Below, one piece after another: positions 27,458 to 35,181 of a DNA stretch of 64,000 nt; within the stretch, counting starts at the first letter, position 1, and each line of letters starts with the position of its first letter. The DNA comes from an uncultured Trichococcus sp. Its GTDB lineage: Bacteria; Bacillota; Bacilli; Lactobacillales; Aerococcaceae. A model generated the notes under the pieces. It did not search any database. It was not told where the DNA came from and saw nothing but the letters and a program-made list of their open reading frames with translations. Location of the stretch: the NCBI RefSeq assembly GCF_963663645.1, contig NZ_OY760503.1, positions 1,121,501 to 1,185,500 of the forward strand, in the 5' to 3' direction. A program made the position numbers and the translations under genes.

Positions 27458-27509
27458 GTTTACTTATTTAATGTAACCTTATAATATGGTATCAGGGATC
27501 TTTTTGTAA
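27458..27509 (-). promoter_or_regulatory. Promoter and putative HxlR operator of the NmrA-type gene
   Basis: On the minus strand TTACAA (27509-27504), 17 bases, TATTAT (27486-27481). GTTTAC-N9-GTAACC (27458-27478), an imperfect palindrome, lies just downstream of the -10, where it could block transcription. It shares GTTTACTTAT with the site at 21619. Confidence 0.55.
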
Positions 27510-27571
27510 GTAGGCACTTTAATATGACCTAGTCACAAAAATAGGACTAATGCGAAAGAGAGGCGTTTATC

Positions 27572-27904
27572 ATGGCAAGAAGTCGGTTTGGCGAACCTGT
27601 AGGGGATCAAATAGAGGTTTGCCCCGTTACGCAAACGCAAGACATCATTGCAGGGAAATGGAAAATCATCATATTATGGAATCTAAGCACGCAGACGAGA
27701 AGGTTTAATGAACTTCAACGGCTGCTGCCGAATATTTCAAAAGGGATATTGACCAGGCAATTGCGGGAATTGGAAGAAGACAACATGGTCCACCGGGAAG
27801 TCTACAAGGAAGTTCCGCCGAAAGTAGAATATTCCTTAACACCTTTGGGGCAAAGCTTTATTCCGATACTGCAGAGCATGGGCGAGTGGAGTAAAAAAAT
27901 TTGA
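27572..27904 (+). CDS. HxlR-family transcriptional regulator
   Basis: A 110-aa winged-helix protein. CPVTQTQDIIAGKWKIIILW contains the conserved cysteine that YodB-type members use to sense quinones or diamide, followed by RFNELQRLLPNISKGILTRQLRELEEDNMV and EYSLTPLGQSF. ATG 27572 follows GAGAGGCG. It is divergent from the NmrA-type reductase, whose promoter it probably represses until oxidised; this is inference from the family and the layout. Confidence 0.88.
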   Translation: MARSRFGEPVGDQIEVCPVTQTQDIIAGKWKIIILWNLSTQTRRFNELQRLLPNISKGILTRQLRELEEDNMVHREVYKEVPPKVEYSLTPLGQSFIPILQSMGEWSKKI

Positions 27905-27924
27905 GTGGGAAATAGACTGAGAGA

Positions 27925-28110
27925 GTCGAGTGGTACCGGCTAGCCGGAGGAGCGCGAGGGAACTGGGTCGACAGCTCCGGTTAAGCCTCGCTCCCCGGAG
28001 AACAGCGGTAACTTTCAGCCCCACCTTCGACGAAGCCAGCCTTATCGGGGCAGAAAGACGAAATGTTGGGTGACCTCCGGCGAAGCCTACGTACACCGGA
28101 GGACAGCAAA
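27925..28110. repeat. GC-rich modular repeat with TCCGGC/GCCGGA hairpins
   Basis: Modules such as CTCCGGCGAAGCC and CCGGAGGACAGC recur, giving short hairpins in a stretch richer in GC than its surroundings. Related stretches are at 34840, 43255 and 51655. It follows the HxlR gene; no reliable coding sequence is seen between 27905 and 28415. Confidence 0.65.
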
Positions 28111-28162
28111 GACTAAAGATTCTGCTCTGTAAGCCTGCATTCAAACAGCGCATACAACCTTC

Positions 28163-28322
28163 ATTCCCGGATTATTATAACGTGGTACTGAAAAAGCCCG
28201 TACCTACGGTCTTTTCCCACAAACCTCGTTATAAACCTCTGTAACGGTTTATAACGAGGTTCAACAGGTAAACATTGATTTATCAATCTTTTAACGATCC
28301 ACGTTATAATTTTATCGGGAAT
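28163..28322. repeat. MITE-like element with terminal inverted repeats
   Basis: The left end starts ATTCCCGGAT and continues to TTATAACGTGG (28163-28185); the right end is its near-complement (28299-28322). Inside is a perfect 16-bp inverted repeat (28222-28237 with 28246-28261). The 160-bp length, terminal repeats and lack of a gene suggest a non-autonomous mobile element. I found no other copy in this window and no clear target duplication. Confidence 0.55.
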
Positions 28323-28327
28323 CCAGC

Positions 28328-28390
28328 ATACAAATAAGCAGCAACCTCCCGATACGTCAATCGTAACTGGGAAGTGCTGCTTATTTGTAT
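28328..28390 (-). terminator. Stem-loop after the GH32 gene
   Basis: A 16-bp perfect inverted repeat (28328-28343 with 28375-28390) carries ATACAAATAAGCAGCA. It lies 26 bases beyond the GH32 stop but has no long U-tract, so it may act as a terminator or 3' end stabiliser. Confidence 0.55.
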
Positions 28391-28415
28391 CAAAATGCGT
28401 CTTTTTGATGTGGTA

Positions 28416-29855
28416 TTAAGCTGATACAACAATGTTCTTCATTTTGTAGCAGGTCGGCATGATGTCGCTGAACTGAAGGGCCCAATCTCCGTCCAAATAG
28501 AATCTGCCTGTAAAAACGGTGACGCCATCATCGAAAAAGCACTCAATGCTTGAATGATCGACAAATATTCGGGCTGTTTGGGTTTCTCTGAGGAGTTTCT
28601 TTGCATACCTGACTTGTCCATATTGCTCATTGAATAAGTGCGTTGTATGGCTCCTGTCCAACCAATACCTCGAGTCATCACATCCGATTTCAAGGAAGTC
28701 GCCTTCTTTATTGATAATTTTGATAGTAAACTTGTTTTCAAATAGAAATTCAAGCTCAAACGCCTTCTCTAATGCTGCAGTTTCACTTAAATCTATGCTA
28801 TATTCCCTGAGATTATTTACTTCTGGAAGTGGGCTTTGAGATATTCTATCATTAATGATCGTTATTTCTCTGGGAAGCGTCAGCATATGCGCCCATAGAA
28901 ATTTATCAGAAGGATATTCCGTTTTTGAATTTCCTAGCCAACCAATCAAAATTTGTCTATCCTGGTTGTCTTTGAAAATTTGCGGAGCGTAGAAATCGAA
29001 TCCTTTATCTAATTCATAAAAATTTGTATGCTTAAACTCAAGTGTTTCGGTATTGATTTTTTCACCTACTGCATAGACTACAGAAAAAACATTCCGGAAA
29101 TCATATTTTCCGACGCTCTCGATTCCTTGCGGAGAAAAGATCAATACGCCTTTCGCATCCTCTTCAAAATAATTAGGACACTCCAACATGTACCCGAAAG
29201 GATAATCCATTAACTTAAGCATCCCTTTATGCACAAATTCAAATGGATTATCGCCCTCGCTGAACAGCAGCACCCCTTTACTGTCCGGGGATTCTCCTCC
29301 CGTAATCATGTAATATTTTTCATTGCTTCTATAAACAAAAGGGTCCCGGAAGTTATCAGTTGTTTTTGTGAAATCGACATCCTCTATGACTTCAAGTTTT
29401 TCGATACGGTCGTCTTTCAGTATTGCGTGAACAGTGGATGGCAACAAGGAATCCTTTTCTTTTCGGATTCCAGTGTAATAGAAATGGATATCCTCTTTAT
29501 CTTTTAAAGCCATCCCTGTATAGCAGCCACAACAATCCATAAAGTCATTCGGTTCAACAGCAACGCCATGATCGGAGTAATGAACAAAATCCGCAGTAGT
29601 CAAATGTCTCCAACTCTTTAATCCATGAACCGTTCCCAAAGGAAACCACTGGTGAAAGATATGATAAATACCTAAATTGTCCTGATACAGTCCATTAGGG
29701 TCATTTAATAAACCGTGGGGAGGCGCTATATGATAACTGGGATAATACAGGTTATCAGAAAGTACGACCGCCTTCATCTTCTCAATGTAGCCATCTGATA
29801 CATCATCTTCTCTAATGAACCTGTTCTGCCTGTTCGAAAAATCAATTAATTCCAT
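28416..29855 (-). CDS. scrB: GH32 sucrose-6-phosphate hydrolase/fructosidase
   Basis: A 479-aa cytoplasmic enzyme splitting sucrose 6-phosphate into glucose 6-phosphate and fructose. GLLNDPNGL holds nucleophile Asp52, FRDPFVY the transition-state Asp and MLECPNYF the acid/base Glu. A five-bladed propeller fills about residues 40-340, then a beta-sandwich with DRSHTTHLF and DHSSIECFFDDG. It has an unusual 38-residue lead before YHIAPPHG. The gene starts 11 bases after the PTS permease stop, so both form an operon. Action on phosphorylated short fructans is also possible. Confidence 0.9.
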   Translation of the reverse strand: MELIDFSNRQNRFIREDDVSDGYIEKMKAVVLSDNLYYPSYHIAPPHGLLNDPNGLYQDNLGIYHIFHQWFPLGTVHGLKSWRHLTTADFVHYSDHGVAVEPNDFMDCCGCYTGMALKDKEDIHFYYTGIRKEKDSLLPSTVHAILKDDRIEKLEVIEDVDFTKTTDNFRDPFVYRSNEKYYMITGGESPDSKGVLLFSEGDNPFEFVHKGMLKLMDYPFGYMLECPNYFEEDAKGVLIFSPQGIESVGKYDFRNVFSVVYAVGEKINTETLEFKHTNFYELDKGFDFYAPQIFKDNQDRQILIGWLGNSKTEYPSDKFLWAHMLTLPREITIINDRISQSPLPEVNNLREYSIDLSETAALEKAFELEFLFENKFTIKIINKEGDFLEIGCDDSRYWLDRSHTTHLFNEQYGQVRYAKKLLRETQTARIFVDHSSIECFFDDGVTVFTGRFYLDGDWALQFSDIMPTCYKMKNIVVSA

Positions 29856-29866
29856 TTGAGAGCCCC

Positions 29867-31255
29867 CTACTTAATGCTTACTGAGCTAATATCGGAATCA
29901 TTTTTCATGATAAGGTAGGTTAAAATATAGGCAACACCGATAGAAATCAGTAAAACAAAGATATAAGACAGCAGACTAGCATCTAAATACAACAACGCAC
30001 CTGGTAACATGGAAGCGCCAGTGCCTTTCGCATACAGACCAATGATGCCTGCAAATGCTCCGCCAGCAGCTCCGCCGACACACCCCATAAAGAATGGCTT
30101 TAATTTAGGGAAGTTCACACCGTACATAACCGGTTCAGAAATCCCAAAAAGTGCGGGTATCAATGCTGGAATCAGTTTAGCCCTTTTAACCGAGTCTTTT
30201 TGCAGCATGACCATGGCCAAGCCAGCTCCCAATTGTCCAGCAATCGCAGCAGTTCCTAAAGGATTAATAAAATCAACGCCAGTCTGAGTGTATAAACTTA
30301 CAATGATAGGGGTAATCGTATGGTGCATACCCACTGCGCATAACAGTTGAATACCGCCACCATAAACGATTCCACCGATTCCGAAAGGTAAGTCCAGAGC
30401 CCTTAAGACCAGATCTGTAAGCCCTATTTCTACTAGTGCAAGCACCGGCCCTACAACGAATAGACCTAGAACTAAACTTGTTAACAGGGAAAGAAATGGC
30501 ACCAGCAACATGTCAACAATATCCGGAATAATTTGATGCAGTTTTTTCTCTAATGTGGCTGCAAAAAATCCTAGGAATAAGGCTGGTAAAACAGAGCTTT
30601 GATAGCCGGTAACATTCAATGTAAATCCGAATAAATCAAATTGAAGGGGATCAGTTAGGCCATTTACAACTTCCCATTTATTTGGAAGCATAGGTGACAC
30701 TAGCATAAGTCCCAGTATGATACCAAGAATTGGGGACCCTCCGAATTTTTTTACAGCTGACCAACAAACCAGGACAGGTATAAAGGTGTATGCGGTATCA
30801 GTTAAGACCGAGAAAATAGTATTGATGTTTGTAGCCAATTCAACATTGAAGCCATTGATCAAAAGTCCTCTTAACCCCATCAGAATACCCGTCGCCAGCA
30901 AAACCGGAATGATAGGGATAAAGATATCAGAAATCATTTTAGTCAAATTTTGAAATGAAAATTTCTCTGTAGCTTCTGCGTTAGAATTACTCGATTCATT
31001 TTTTCCGCATAGTGTTTGGAACTCCGCGCATACTTTGTTCACATAGCCTGTTCCTAAAATGATTTGATGTTGTTTGTTTTTTAGAAAGTATCCAGCTACA
31101 TGGTCCAGGTTAATAATCGCATCTTTATCCACCAATGAGTCATCTTTGACTTCAACGCGTAAGCGAGTGGCGCAATGTGTTGCAGAAAGTATATTTTCTT
31201 CACCACCCAATAATTTAAGTAGTTGTAGTGCTGTCTTCTTTGGATCTTTTCCCAT
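29867..31255 (-). CDS. scrA: Sucrose/beta-glucoside-family PTS EIIBC component
   Basis: A 462-aa protein: EIIB first (residues 1-85, phospho-cysteine in ATHCATRLRV), then EIIC with about ten membrane segments and the GISEPVMYG motif. No EIIA domain is attached, so a separate EIIA, often the glucose one, must supply phosphate. With a GH32 hydrolase in the same operon, sucrose is the most likely substrate. GAAGGAG places the start at ATG 31255, three codons inside the longest frame. The divergent or upstream LacI regulator and operators suggest induction by the sugar. Confidence 0.9.
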   Translation of the reverse strand: MGKDPKKTALQLLKLLGGEENILSATHCATRLRVEVKDDSLVDKDAIINLDHVAGYFLKNKQHQIILGTGYVNKVCAEFQTLCGKNESSNSNAEATEKFSFQNLTKMISDIFIPIIPVLLATGILMGLRGLLINGFNVELATNINTIFSVLTDTAYTFIPVLVCWSAVKKFGGSPILGIILGLMLVSPMLPNKWEVVNGLTDPLQFDLFGFTLNVTGYQSSVLPALFLGFFAATLEKKLHQIIPDIVDMLLVPFLSLLTSLVLGLFVVGPVLALVEIGLTDLVLRALDLPFGIGGIVYGGGIQLLCAVGMHHTITPIIVSLYTQTGVDFINPLGTAAIAGQLGAGLAMVMLQKDSVKRAKLIPALIPALFGISEPVMYGVNFPKLKPFFMGCVGGAAGGAFAGIIGLYAKGTGASMLPGALLYLDASLLSYIFVLLISIGVAYILTYLIMKNDSDISSVSIK

Positions 31256-31276
31256 GATTAACACTCCTTCTTTCGG

Positions 31277-31372
31277 TATCGAACCGGTTTGATATTTCTG
31301 TAAAAAGCAAACCGGACTTTTATCGAACCGGTTTTATGTGCTTAGATTATCATATCATGTGACCACCGTCAA
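31277..31372 (-). promoter_or_regulatory. scrAB promoter with two LacI-type operators
   Basis: On the minus strand TTGACG (31372-31367), 17 bases, TAATCT (31349-31344). Operators TATCGAACCGGTTTGATA (31277-31294) and TATCGAACCGGTTTTATG (31321-31338) lie downstream of the -10, 44 bp apart, with a partial AAACCGGA copy between them at 31309. Confidence 0.85.
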
Positions 31373-31380
31373 CAACTTTT

Positions 31381-31394
31381 TGAAAACGTTATCT
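31381..31394. promoter_or_regulatory. Perfect cre (CcpA) site
   Basis: TGAAAACGTTATCT matches TGWAARCGYTWWCW at all 14 positions. It overlaps the stop codon of the LacI gene and lies nine bases upstream of the scrAB -35. Confidence 0.8.
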
Positions 31395-32373
31395 AAAAAG
31401 TTGTTCCACCCTGTCTCCAAAAAACTTGATTCTTATTGAATTGGCCAGTAACTTCCTTCCCTTCAATAACGCTGATGATCAGTTTTGCCGATTCCTCGGC
31501 AAGGGCTTCAATAGGCTGCACTACAGCGCTTATTTCAGGATAAGTCATTCCAGTAACTTGCGTACCATCATAAGCGATCAATTTTAATTGATCCGGGACT
31601 TGAATATTTTTTTGGCGGCTGATCTTTAAACACTGGTTGATGACCATATCTGTGCCTATAAAAGCGTCTACTCTTTCATTTTGTGAAAAGGCTTGGCTTG
31701 CCGTAAAAAAATAATCTTTTAGGGAAAAGGTGTTGATGGGCATTTTATGGAAAATGAGTTCCTCATCCGGACCATTGAAGAGCTCTTTGCAATATTTTGC
31801 ATAGTCGTCGGCTTTTATATTAGCGTTACTTGAGCCGATAAACTGGACTACTTTATGGCAACCGTTTTCTCTAAGTTTGGAAACAGTTATTTTTGCAGCA
31901 CTGTAGTGATCTGATGAAACTACAGGGATGTCATCGTTTAAAAACCTGTCCAGACTGACCAATGGTTTTTGGGCGTCGATATAATGTTGTATGGAAAGAT
32001 TGTGTGAACACATAATAATGCCGTCCATAGTGGATTGCTTCAACCAATTTAAATATTCCTGTTCCACATGCTCCCTGCCCAAGGTACTGCATACCATCGT
32101 CATGTATCCCTTATCATATAATGATTTTTCCAAATGTTTAACAAAATTGGAAAAGAAAGGGTGCATTATATCCGGAACGACGACTCCGACTAGATGAGAG
32201 CGTTGACTGGAGAAGTTTTTTGCCAATCTATTGGGTATATAATTGAGTTCCCTCATAGCATCTTCAACTTTCTTTCTGGTTTCTTCCGAAACATAACCAG
32301 AATTATTGATTACCAAAGATACTGTGCTTTTAGCTACATTAGCTTTTTTCGCCACGTCTTTCATACTGACCAC
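31393..32373 (-). CDS. scrR: LacI-family regulator of the sucrose operon
   Basis: A 326-aa repressor: helix-turn-helix MKDVAKKANVAKSTVSLVIN, hinge YIPNRLAKNFSSQRS, then a sugar-binding domain starting LVGVVVPD. The GTG at 32373 is preceded by GAGGGGGA at six bases and is preferred; ATG 32364 is the alternative. It lies upstream of scrA on the same strand with the scr promoter in the gap, so it should bind the TATCGAACCGGTT operators there. The effector is probably a sucrose-derived sugar phosphate, by family analogy. Confidence 0.9.
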   Translation of the reverse strand: MVSMKDVAKKANVAKSTVSLVINNSGYVSEETRKKVEDAMRELNYIPNRLAKNFSSQRSHLVGVVVPDIMHPFFSNFVKHLEKSLYDKGYMTMVCSTLGREHVEQEYLNWLKQSTMDGIIMCSHNLSIQHYIDAQKPLVSLDRFLNDDIPVVSSDHYSAAKITVSKLRENGCHKVVQFIGSSNANIKADDYAKYCKELFNGPDEELIFHKMPINTFSLKDYFFTASQAFSQNERVDAFIGTDMVINQCLKISRQKNIQVPDQLKLIAYDGTQVTGMTYPEISAVVQPIEALAEESAKLIISVIEGKEVTGQFNKNQVFWRQGGTTF

Positions 32374-32667
32374 TAAAAATCCCCCTCATTTGAATGAGAT
32401 AAACGCTTTTCGAGCATAAACCTTGTTCAAGTGTAAATTGACTTGAATAAAAAAACCAAATAACAATACCGCAGAAAAAATATTATATCCGCAATCACCT
32501 TATTTTACCACATGATAAATTGAAATGAATTAAGAGAACGTGGACGTCTCTGCATAAGGAGGCAGTATCCTGCGTTAATAAATGGTTTCCGCATAAATTC
32601 AGTACTTGGACCGATGCTTTTGTCCGCAGCGGGGATTATAATGTGAGAGAAAGAGAGGGGAAAGGCC

Positions 32668-32937
32668 ATGAATTTCTTGATGAATCTGATTTGGTTTGTT
32701 TTAGGTGGTTTCATCAGTTTTATTTCTTGGATCGTTATCGGAATCCTGTGGTTCTTGACCATCGTCGGGATCCCTATCGGCATGCAGTGCTTCAAGTTCG
32801 CGGTGATGGCGGCTGAAGAAGCTGTCTTGGGCGTAATCTTCTGCATGACAATCGTAGGAATTCCATTCGGGTTGTAGCACTTCAAACATGCCAAACGGGC
32901 ATTGTTTCCGTTCGGAGAGGAAATCTATCGGGTTTAG
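32668..32937 (+). pseudogene. Decayed second yccF
   Basis: The first 49 codons are nearly identical to yccF at 26074. Then 31 to 33 codons are missing between GCGGCT and a GCAGCC-GAAGAA sequence (present at both edges in the intact copy), and a CAG codon has become TAG in GGGTTGTAGCACTTC. After that stop the frame still encodes HFKHAKRALFPFGEEIYRV. The upstream 70 bases, including GGGGATTATAATGT, also match the intact copy, so the promoter was duplicated too. A 69-residue product could still be made, but it lacks the protein's second half. Confidence 0.85.
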
Positions 32938-33121
32938 ATAAGGTAATTTTGTAAATATATTTATTTGTTTGTAGCGGGAATTGATTGTCGATAGTGGGTC
33001 TGGTGTTGTCGGACTTGCATGAGACGGATCAGTTCCCGTTTTTTGGATTGGATACTAACCGACGACATATGCTAATATAGAAAGCTTTTTTCGTAGAGAT
33101 CGAGCATTCGGGTCATCCGCG

Positions 33122-33149
33122 TTATAAATGAAAGCGAAAGCATTTATAA
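33122..33149. promoter_or_regulatory. Palindrome with cre-like core before pgmB copy 2
   Basis: TTATAAATG and CATTTATAA form a perfect 9-bp inverted repeat around AAAGCGAAAG. TGAAAGCGAAAGCA (33129-33142) matches the cre consensus at 11 of 14 positions. It could also be a short hairpin. Confidence 0.4.
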
Positions 33150-33215
33150 AGTGGGTGTATTGACAAAATCTGTTTAGTATTTGGCTGTAAAATAATTGAC
33201 CATCCTGGTTATCCG

Positions 33216-33244
33216 TTGACAAGCGCCATTTTCTTGCGTAAGCT
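33216..33244 (+). promoter_or_regulatory. Candidate promoter of pgmB copy 2
   Basis: TTGACA (33216-33221), 17 bases, TAAGCT (33239-33244), 59 bases before the start codon. A second TTGACA is at 33160 without a clear -10. Confidence 0.45.
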
Positions 33245-33303
33245 TTGACTAAATTTAGCCCGGAAACAACCGGGACAGAAATGCAGACGAAAGGGATGGG
33301 GAT

Positions 33304-33969
33304 ATGAAGGCGGTACTATTTGATTTGGATGGTGTGATCACCGACACAGCGAAGTTTCATTTTTTGGCTTGGCGCGACTTGGGAGCGGAGCTGGATATTG
33401 AAGTGGATGAGGCGTTCAACGAGGAGCTGAAAGGAGTAAGCCGCATCGATTCGCTGGAGCGTATATTGGCGCAAGGCGGAGTTGCGGATAAATATTCCTC
33501 AGCCGAAAAAGATGAATTGTGCGTGAAAAAGAATGCCCATTACTTGGAATTGATAAAGGAAATGACGCCGGATGACATTTTGCCGGGCATCATTCCGCTG
33601 TTGGAAGAACTGAAGGCTGCGGGCATCAAAATGATCGTGACTTCCGCCAGCAAGAATGCGCCGGGAATCCTCGACTTGTTGCAGGTGCGTGCTTATTTTG
33701 ACGGCATCGTCGATCCCGCAACTGTCGCGGCTGGCAAACCGGCACCGGATATTTTTCTGGCTGGAGCTCAACTTGCCGGCGCCGATCCGGTCGATTGTGT
33801 AGGAGTCGAAGATGCGGCTTCAGGCGTTGAAGCCATCAAAGCTGCCGGCATCGTGGCGGTCGCGGTTGGCGATGAACAGGTTTTGGCTCTGGCTGATCGC
33901 GTGCTGTCGAGCACGGCCGACCTGTCGCTTGCCGTTTTGCAGGAAACGTGGGAAAACAGCAAAAAGTAA
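33304..33969 (+). CDS. pgmB: Beta-phosphoglucomutase, copy 2
   Basis: A 221-aa enzyme about 80 percent identical by eye to the copy at 10886. It keeps VLFDLDGVITDT, GVSRIDSLERIL, TSASKNAPGIL, KPAPDIF and GVEDAASGVEAI, so it should be active. It is a single gene with its own promoter and terminator, not next to any phosphorylase. It may serve beta-glucose 1-phosphate from a distant phosphorylase or provide expression independent of MalR. ATG 33304 follows AAAGGGATGGGG. Confidence 0.93.
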   Translation: MKAVLFDLDGVITDTAKFHFLAWRDLGAELDIEVDEAFNEELKGVSRIDSLERILAQGGVADKYSSAEKDELCVKKNAHYLELIKEMTPDDILPGIIPLLEELKAAGIKMIVTSASKNAPGILDLLQVRAYFDGIVDPATVAAGKPAPDIFLAGAQLAGADPVDCVGVEDAASGVEAIKAAGIVAVAVGDEQVLALADRVLSSTADLSLAVLQETWENSKK

Positions 33970-34025
33970 CGGATTGCTAGCTGTGCGGTAATCGAAAAAG
34001 CTCTTAGCAGAGAATGATAAAAGTG

Positions 34026-34054
34026 GACTTGCCAGGCGGCAAGTCTATTTTTTT
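34026..34054 (+). terminator. Terminator after pgmB copy 2
   Basis: GACTTGCC (34026-34033) pairs with GGCAAGTC (34038-34045) and is followed by TATTTTTTT. Confidence 0.88.
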
Positions 34055-34063
34055 GGATAAATG

Positions 34064-34745
34064 AAAACCATGGGCTAGGCCCATGGTTCCGGAGAGCTTC
34101 CAGCGGTGTATTAAAAAATCCTCGCTAAGTGCTAGAATATATTTGGTTCGCCAACCAATATTCATGACTTAGGAGGATTCTTTAGATGTCTCAAGACAAA
34201 AATAGTTTAGCACATACCACTTGGAATTGTAAGTATCACATAGTTTTTGCGCCCAAATACCGGAGGCAAGCAATCTACGGAAAGATAAAACAAGATATAG
34301 GAGTCATACTAAGGCAGTTATGCGAAAGAAAAGGTGTAGAAATAATCGAAGCCACTGCTTGTGTGGATCATATACACATGTTGGTAAGCATACCGCCCAA
34401 GATAAGTGTCTCATCGTTTGTCGGATATCTAAAAGGTAAAAGTAGCCTCATGATATTTGATAGGCACTCCAACCTGAAATATCGCTATGGGAATCGCAAA
34501 TTCTGGTGCACAGGATATTATGTCGATACAGTCGGGAGAAACAAGAAGGCAATTCAAGAATATATACGCAACCAAATTCAAGATGATATAGTCGCAGAAC
34601 AATTAAGCCTATTAGAGTACACGGATCCATTTACAGGCGAAGAAGTTCGTAAGAGTAAAAAGAAAAAATAAGAGCCAGACCTTTAGGTCTAGCCCGTGGT
34701 AGTAGTACAATTGGCGAACCATTCAGAGCCCCTTTAGGGGTTGGT
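34064..34745 (+). mobile_element. IS200-type insertion sequence
   Basis: It carries only a tnpA gene. The left hairpin AACCATGGGC/GCCCATGGTT (34066-34088) and right hairpins AGACC/GGTCT (about 34677-34693) and CCCC-TTTA-GGGG (about 34730-34741) are the kind of end structures IS200/IS605 elements use. There is no inverted repeat or target duplication, as expected. Exact ends are uncertain; the right end could reach about 34810. Confidence 0.75.
34186..34671 (+). CDS. tnpA: IS200/IS605-family Y1 transposase TnpA
   Basis: A 161-aa single-strand transposase of normal size. The HUH metal site is DHIHMLVSIPP, and the likely catalytic tyrosine is in IQEYIRNQI near residue 126. WNCKYHIVFAPKYRR and GYLKGKSS are also conserved. 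AGGAGGATTC precedes ATG 34186. A hairpin TTGGTT-CGCC-AACCAA at 34143-34158 lies in the leader and may limit expression. No tnpB is nearby. Confidence 0.93.
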   Translation: MSQDKNSLAHTTWNCKYHIVFAPKYRRQAIYGKIKQDIGVILRQLCERKGVEIIEATACVDHIHMLVSIPPKISVSSFVGYLKGKSSLMIFDRHSNLKYRYGNRKFWCTGYYVDTVGRNKKAIQEYIRNQIQDDIVAEQLSLLEYTDPFTGEEVRKSKKKK

Positions 34746-34773
34746 TAGTAACAAAGGCTTTCAGCCGCAGAGC

Positions 34774-34803
34774 AAACCACCCGTTCACACGGGTGGTTTT
34801 GAT
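34774..34803 (+). terminator. Terminator right of the IS200 element
   Basis: AAACCACCCGT (34774-34784) pairs with ACGGGTGGTTT (34789-34799) and is followed by TGATT. It may belong to the element's right end. Confidence 0.75.
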
Positions 34804-34839
34804 TGTCCTTTTTTCGGTATGGCTTACTGTGTTTATTTG

Positions 34840-35045
34840 TTGTGGGCCTGTCCTACGGTGAAGCAAGGGTTCCCCGGAGGACAGGCTCACGATCATTTGC
34901 TGAACTCCGGCGAGCCGGTCCTCGCAGGAAGTGAGAACCCGATCGCTTCCGCTCCTCCGGCGAGGTAGCCCTTCGCCGGAGTTCCCGCTCGATTCCGAGC
35001 CCGATTCCAATCCCGACAGCCGCACTACGCTCCTTTTTGGTAACA
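34840..35045. repeat. GC-rich modular repeat
   Basis: Repeated modules such as CCCCGGAGGACAGG, CTCCGGCGAGCC and CTCCGGCGAGG form hairpins. Related in pattern to 27925, 43255 and 51655, but I could not align it along its whole length. The only open frames here are unconvincing. Confidence 0.6.
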
Positions 35046-35060
35046 GCTCCCGCGGATACC

Positions 35061-35123
35061 TTAAAAAATGTCGGATATACACTATCAAATGGCATGGAAT
35101 CTATTGCGGGTTATGGCTAAACT
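35061..35123 (+). promoter_or_regulatory. Promoter region of the GH2 operon with shared 13-base motif
   Basis: TTAAAAAATGTCG (35061-35073) recurs exactly at 41648 and 47655. A -10 candidate, TAAACT (35118-35123), lies 44 bases after it with a poor -35 (TGGAAT, 35095-35100), as expected of an activator-dependent promoter. Confidence 0.55.
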
Positions 35124-35151
35124 GTAAAGTGAGAGTGGGGACACCCATAAA

Positions 35152-35165
35152 TGAAAGCGCATACC
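35152..35165 (+). promoter_or_regulatory. Putative cre site before the GH2 gene
   Basis: TGAAAGCGCATACC matches the consensus at 12 of 14 positions. It sits in the leader, 17 bases before ATG 35182, where CcpA could act as a roadblock. Confidence 0.55.
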
Positions 35166-35181
35166 GGAGAGGGTGGATGAA

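Noticed and set aside
28328-28390. Part of the MITE-like element
   Set aside because: It starts after the right terminal repeat and its arms are unrelated; it fits the 3' end of the GH32 gene.
32380-32520. cre site upstream of the sucrose regulator (TCGAAAAGCGTTTATC region)
   Set aside because: Only about 10 of 14 positions match, below the other sites in the window.
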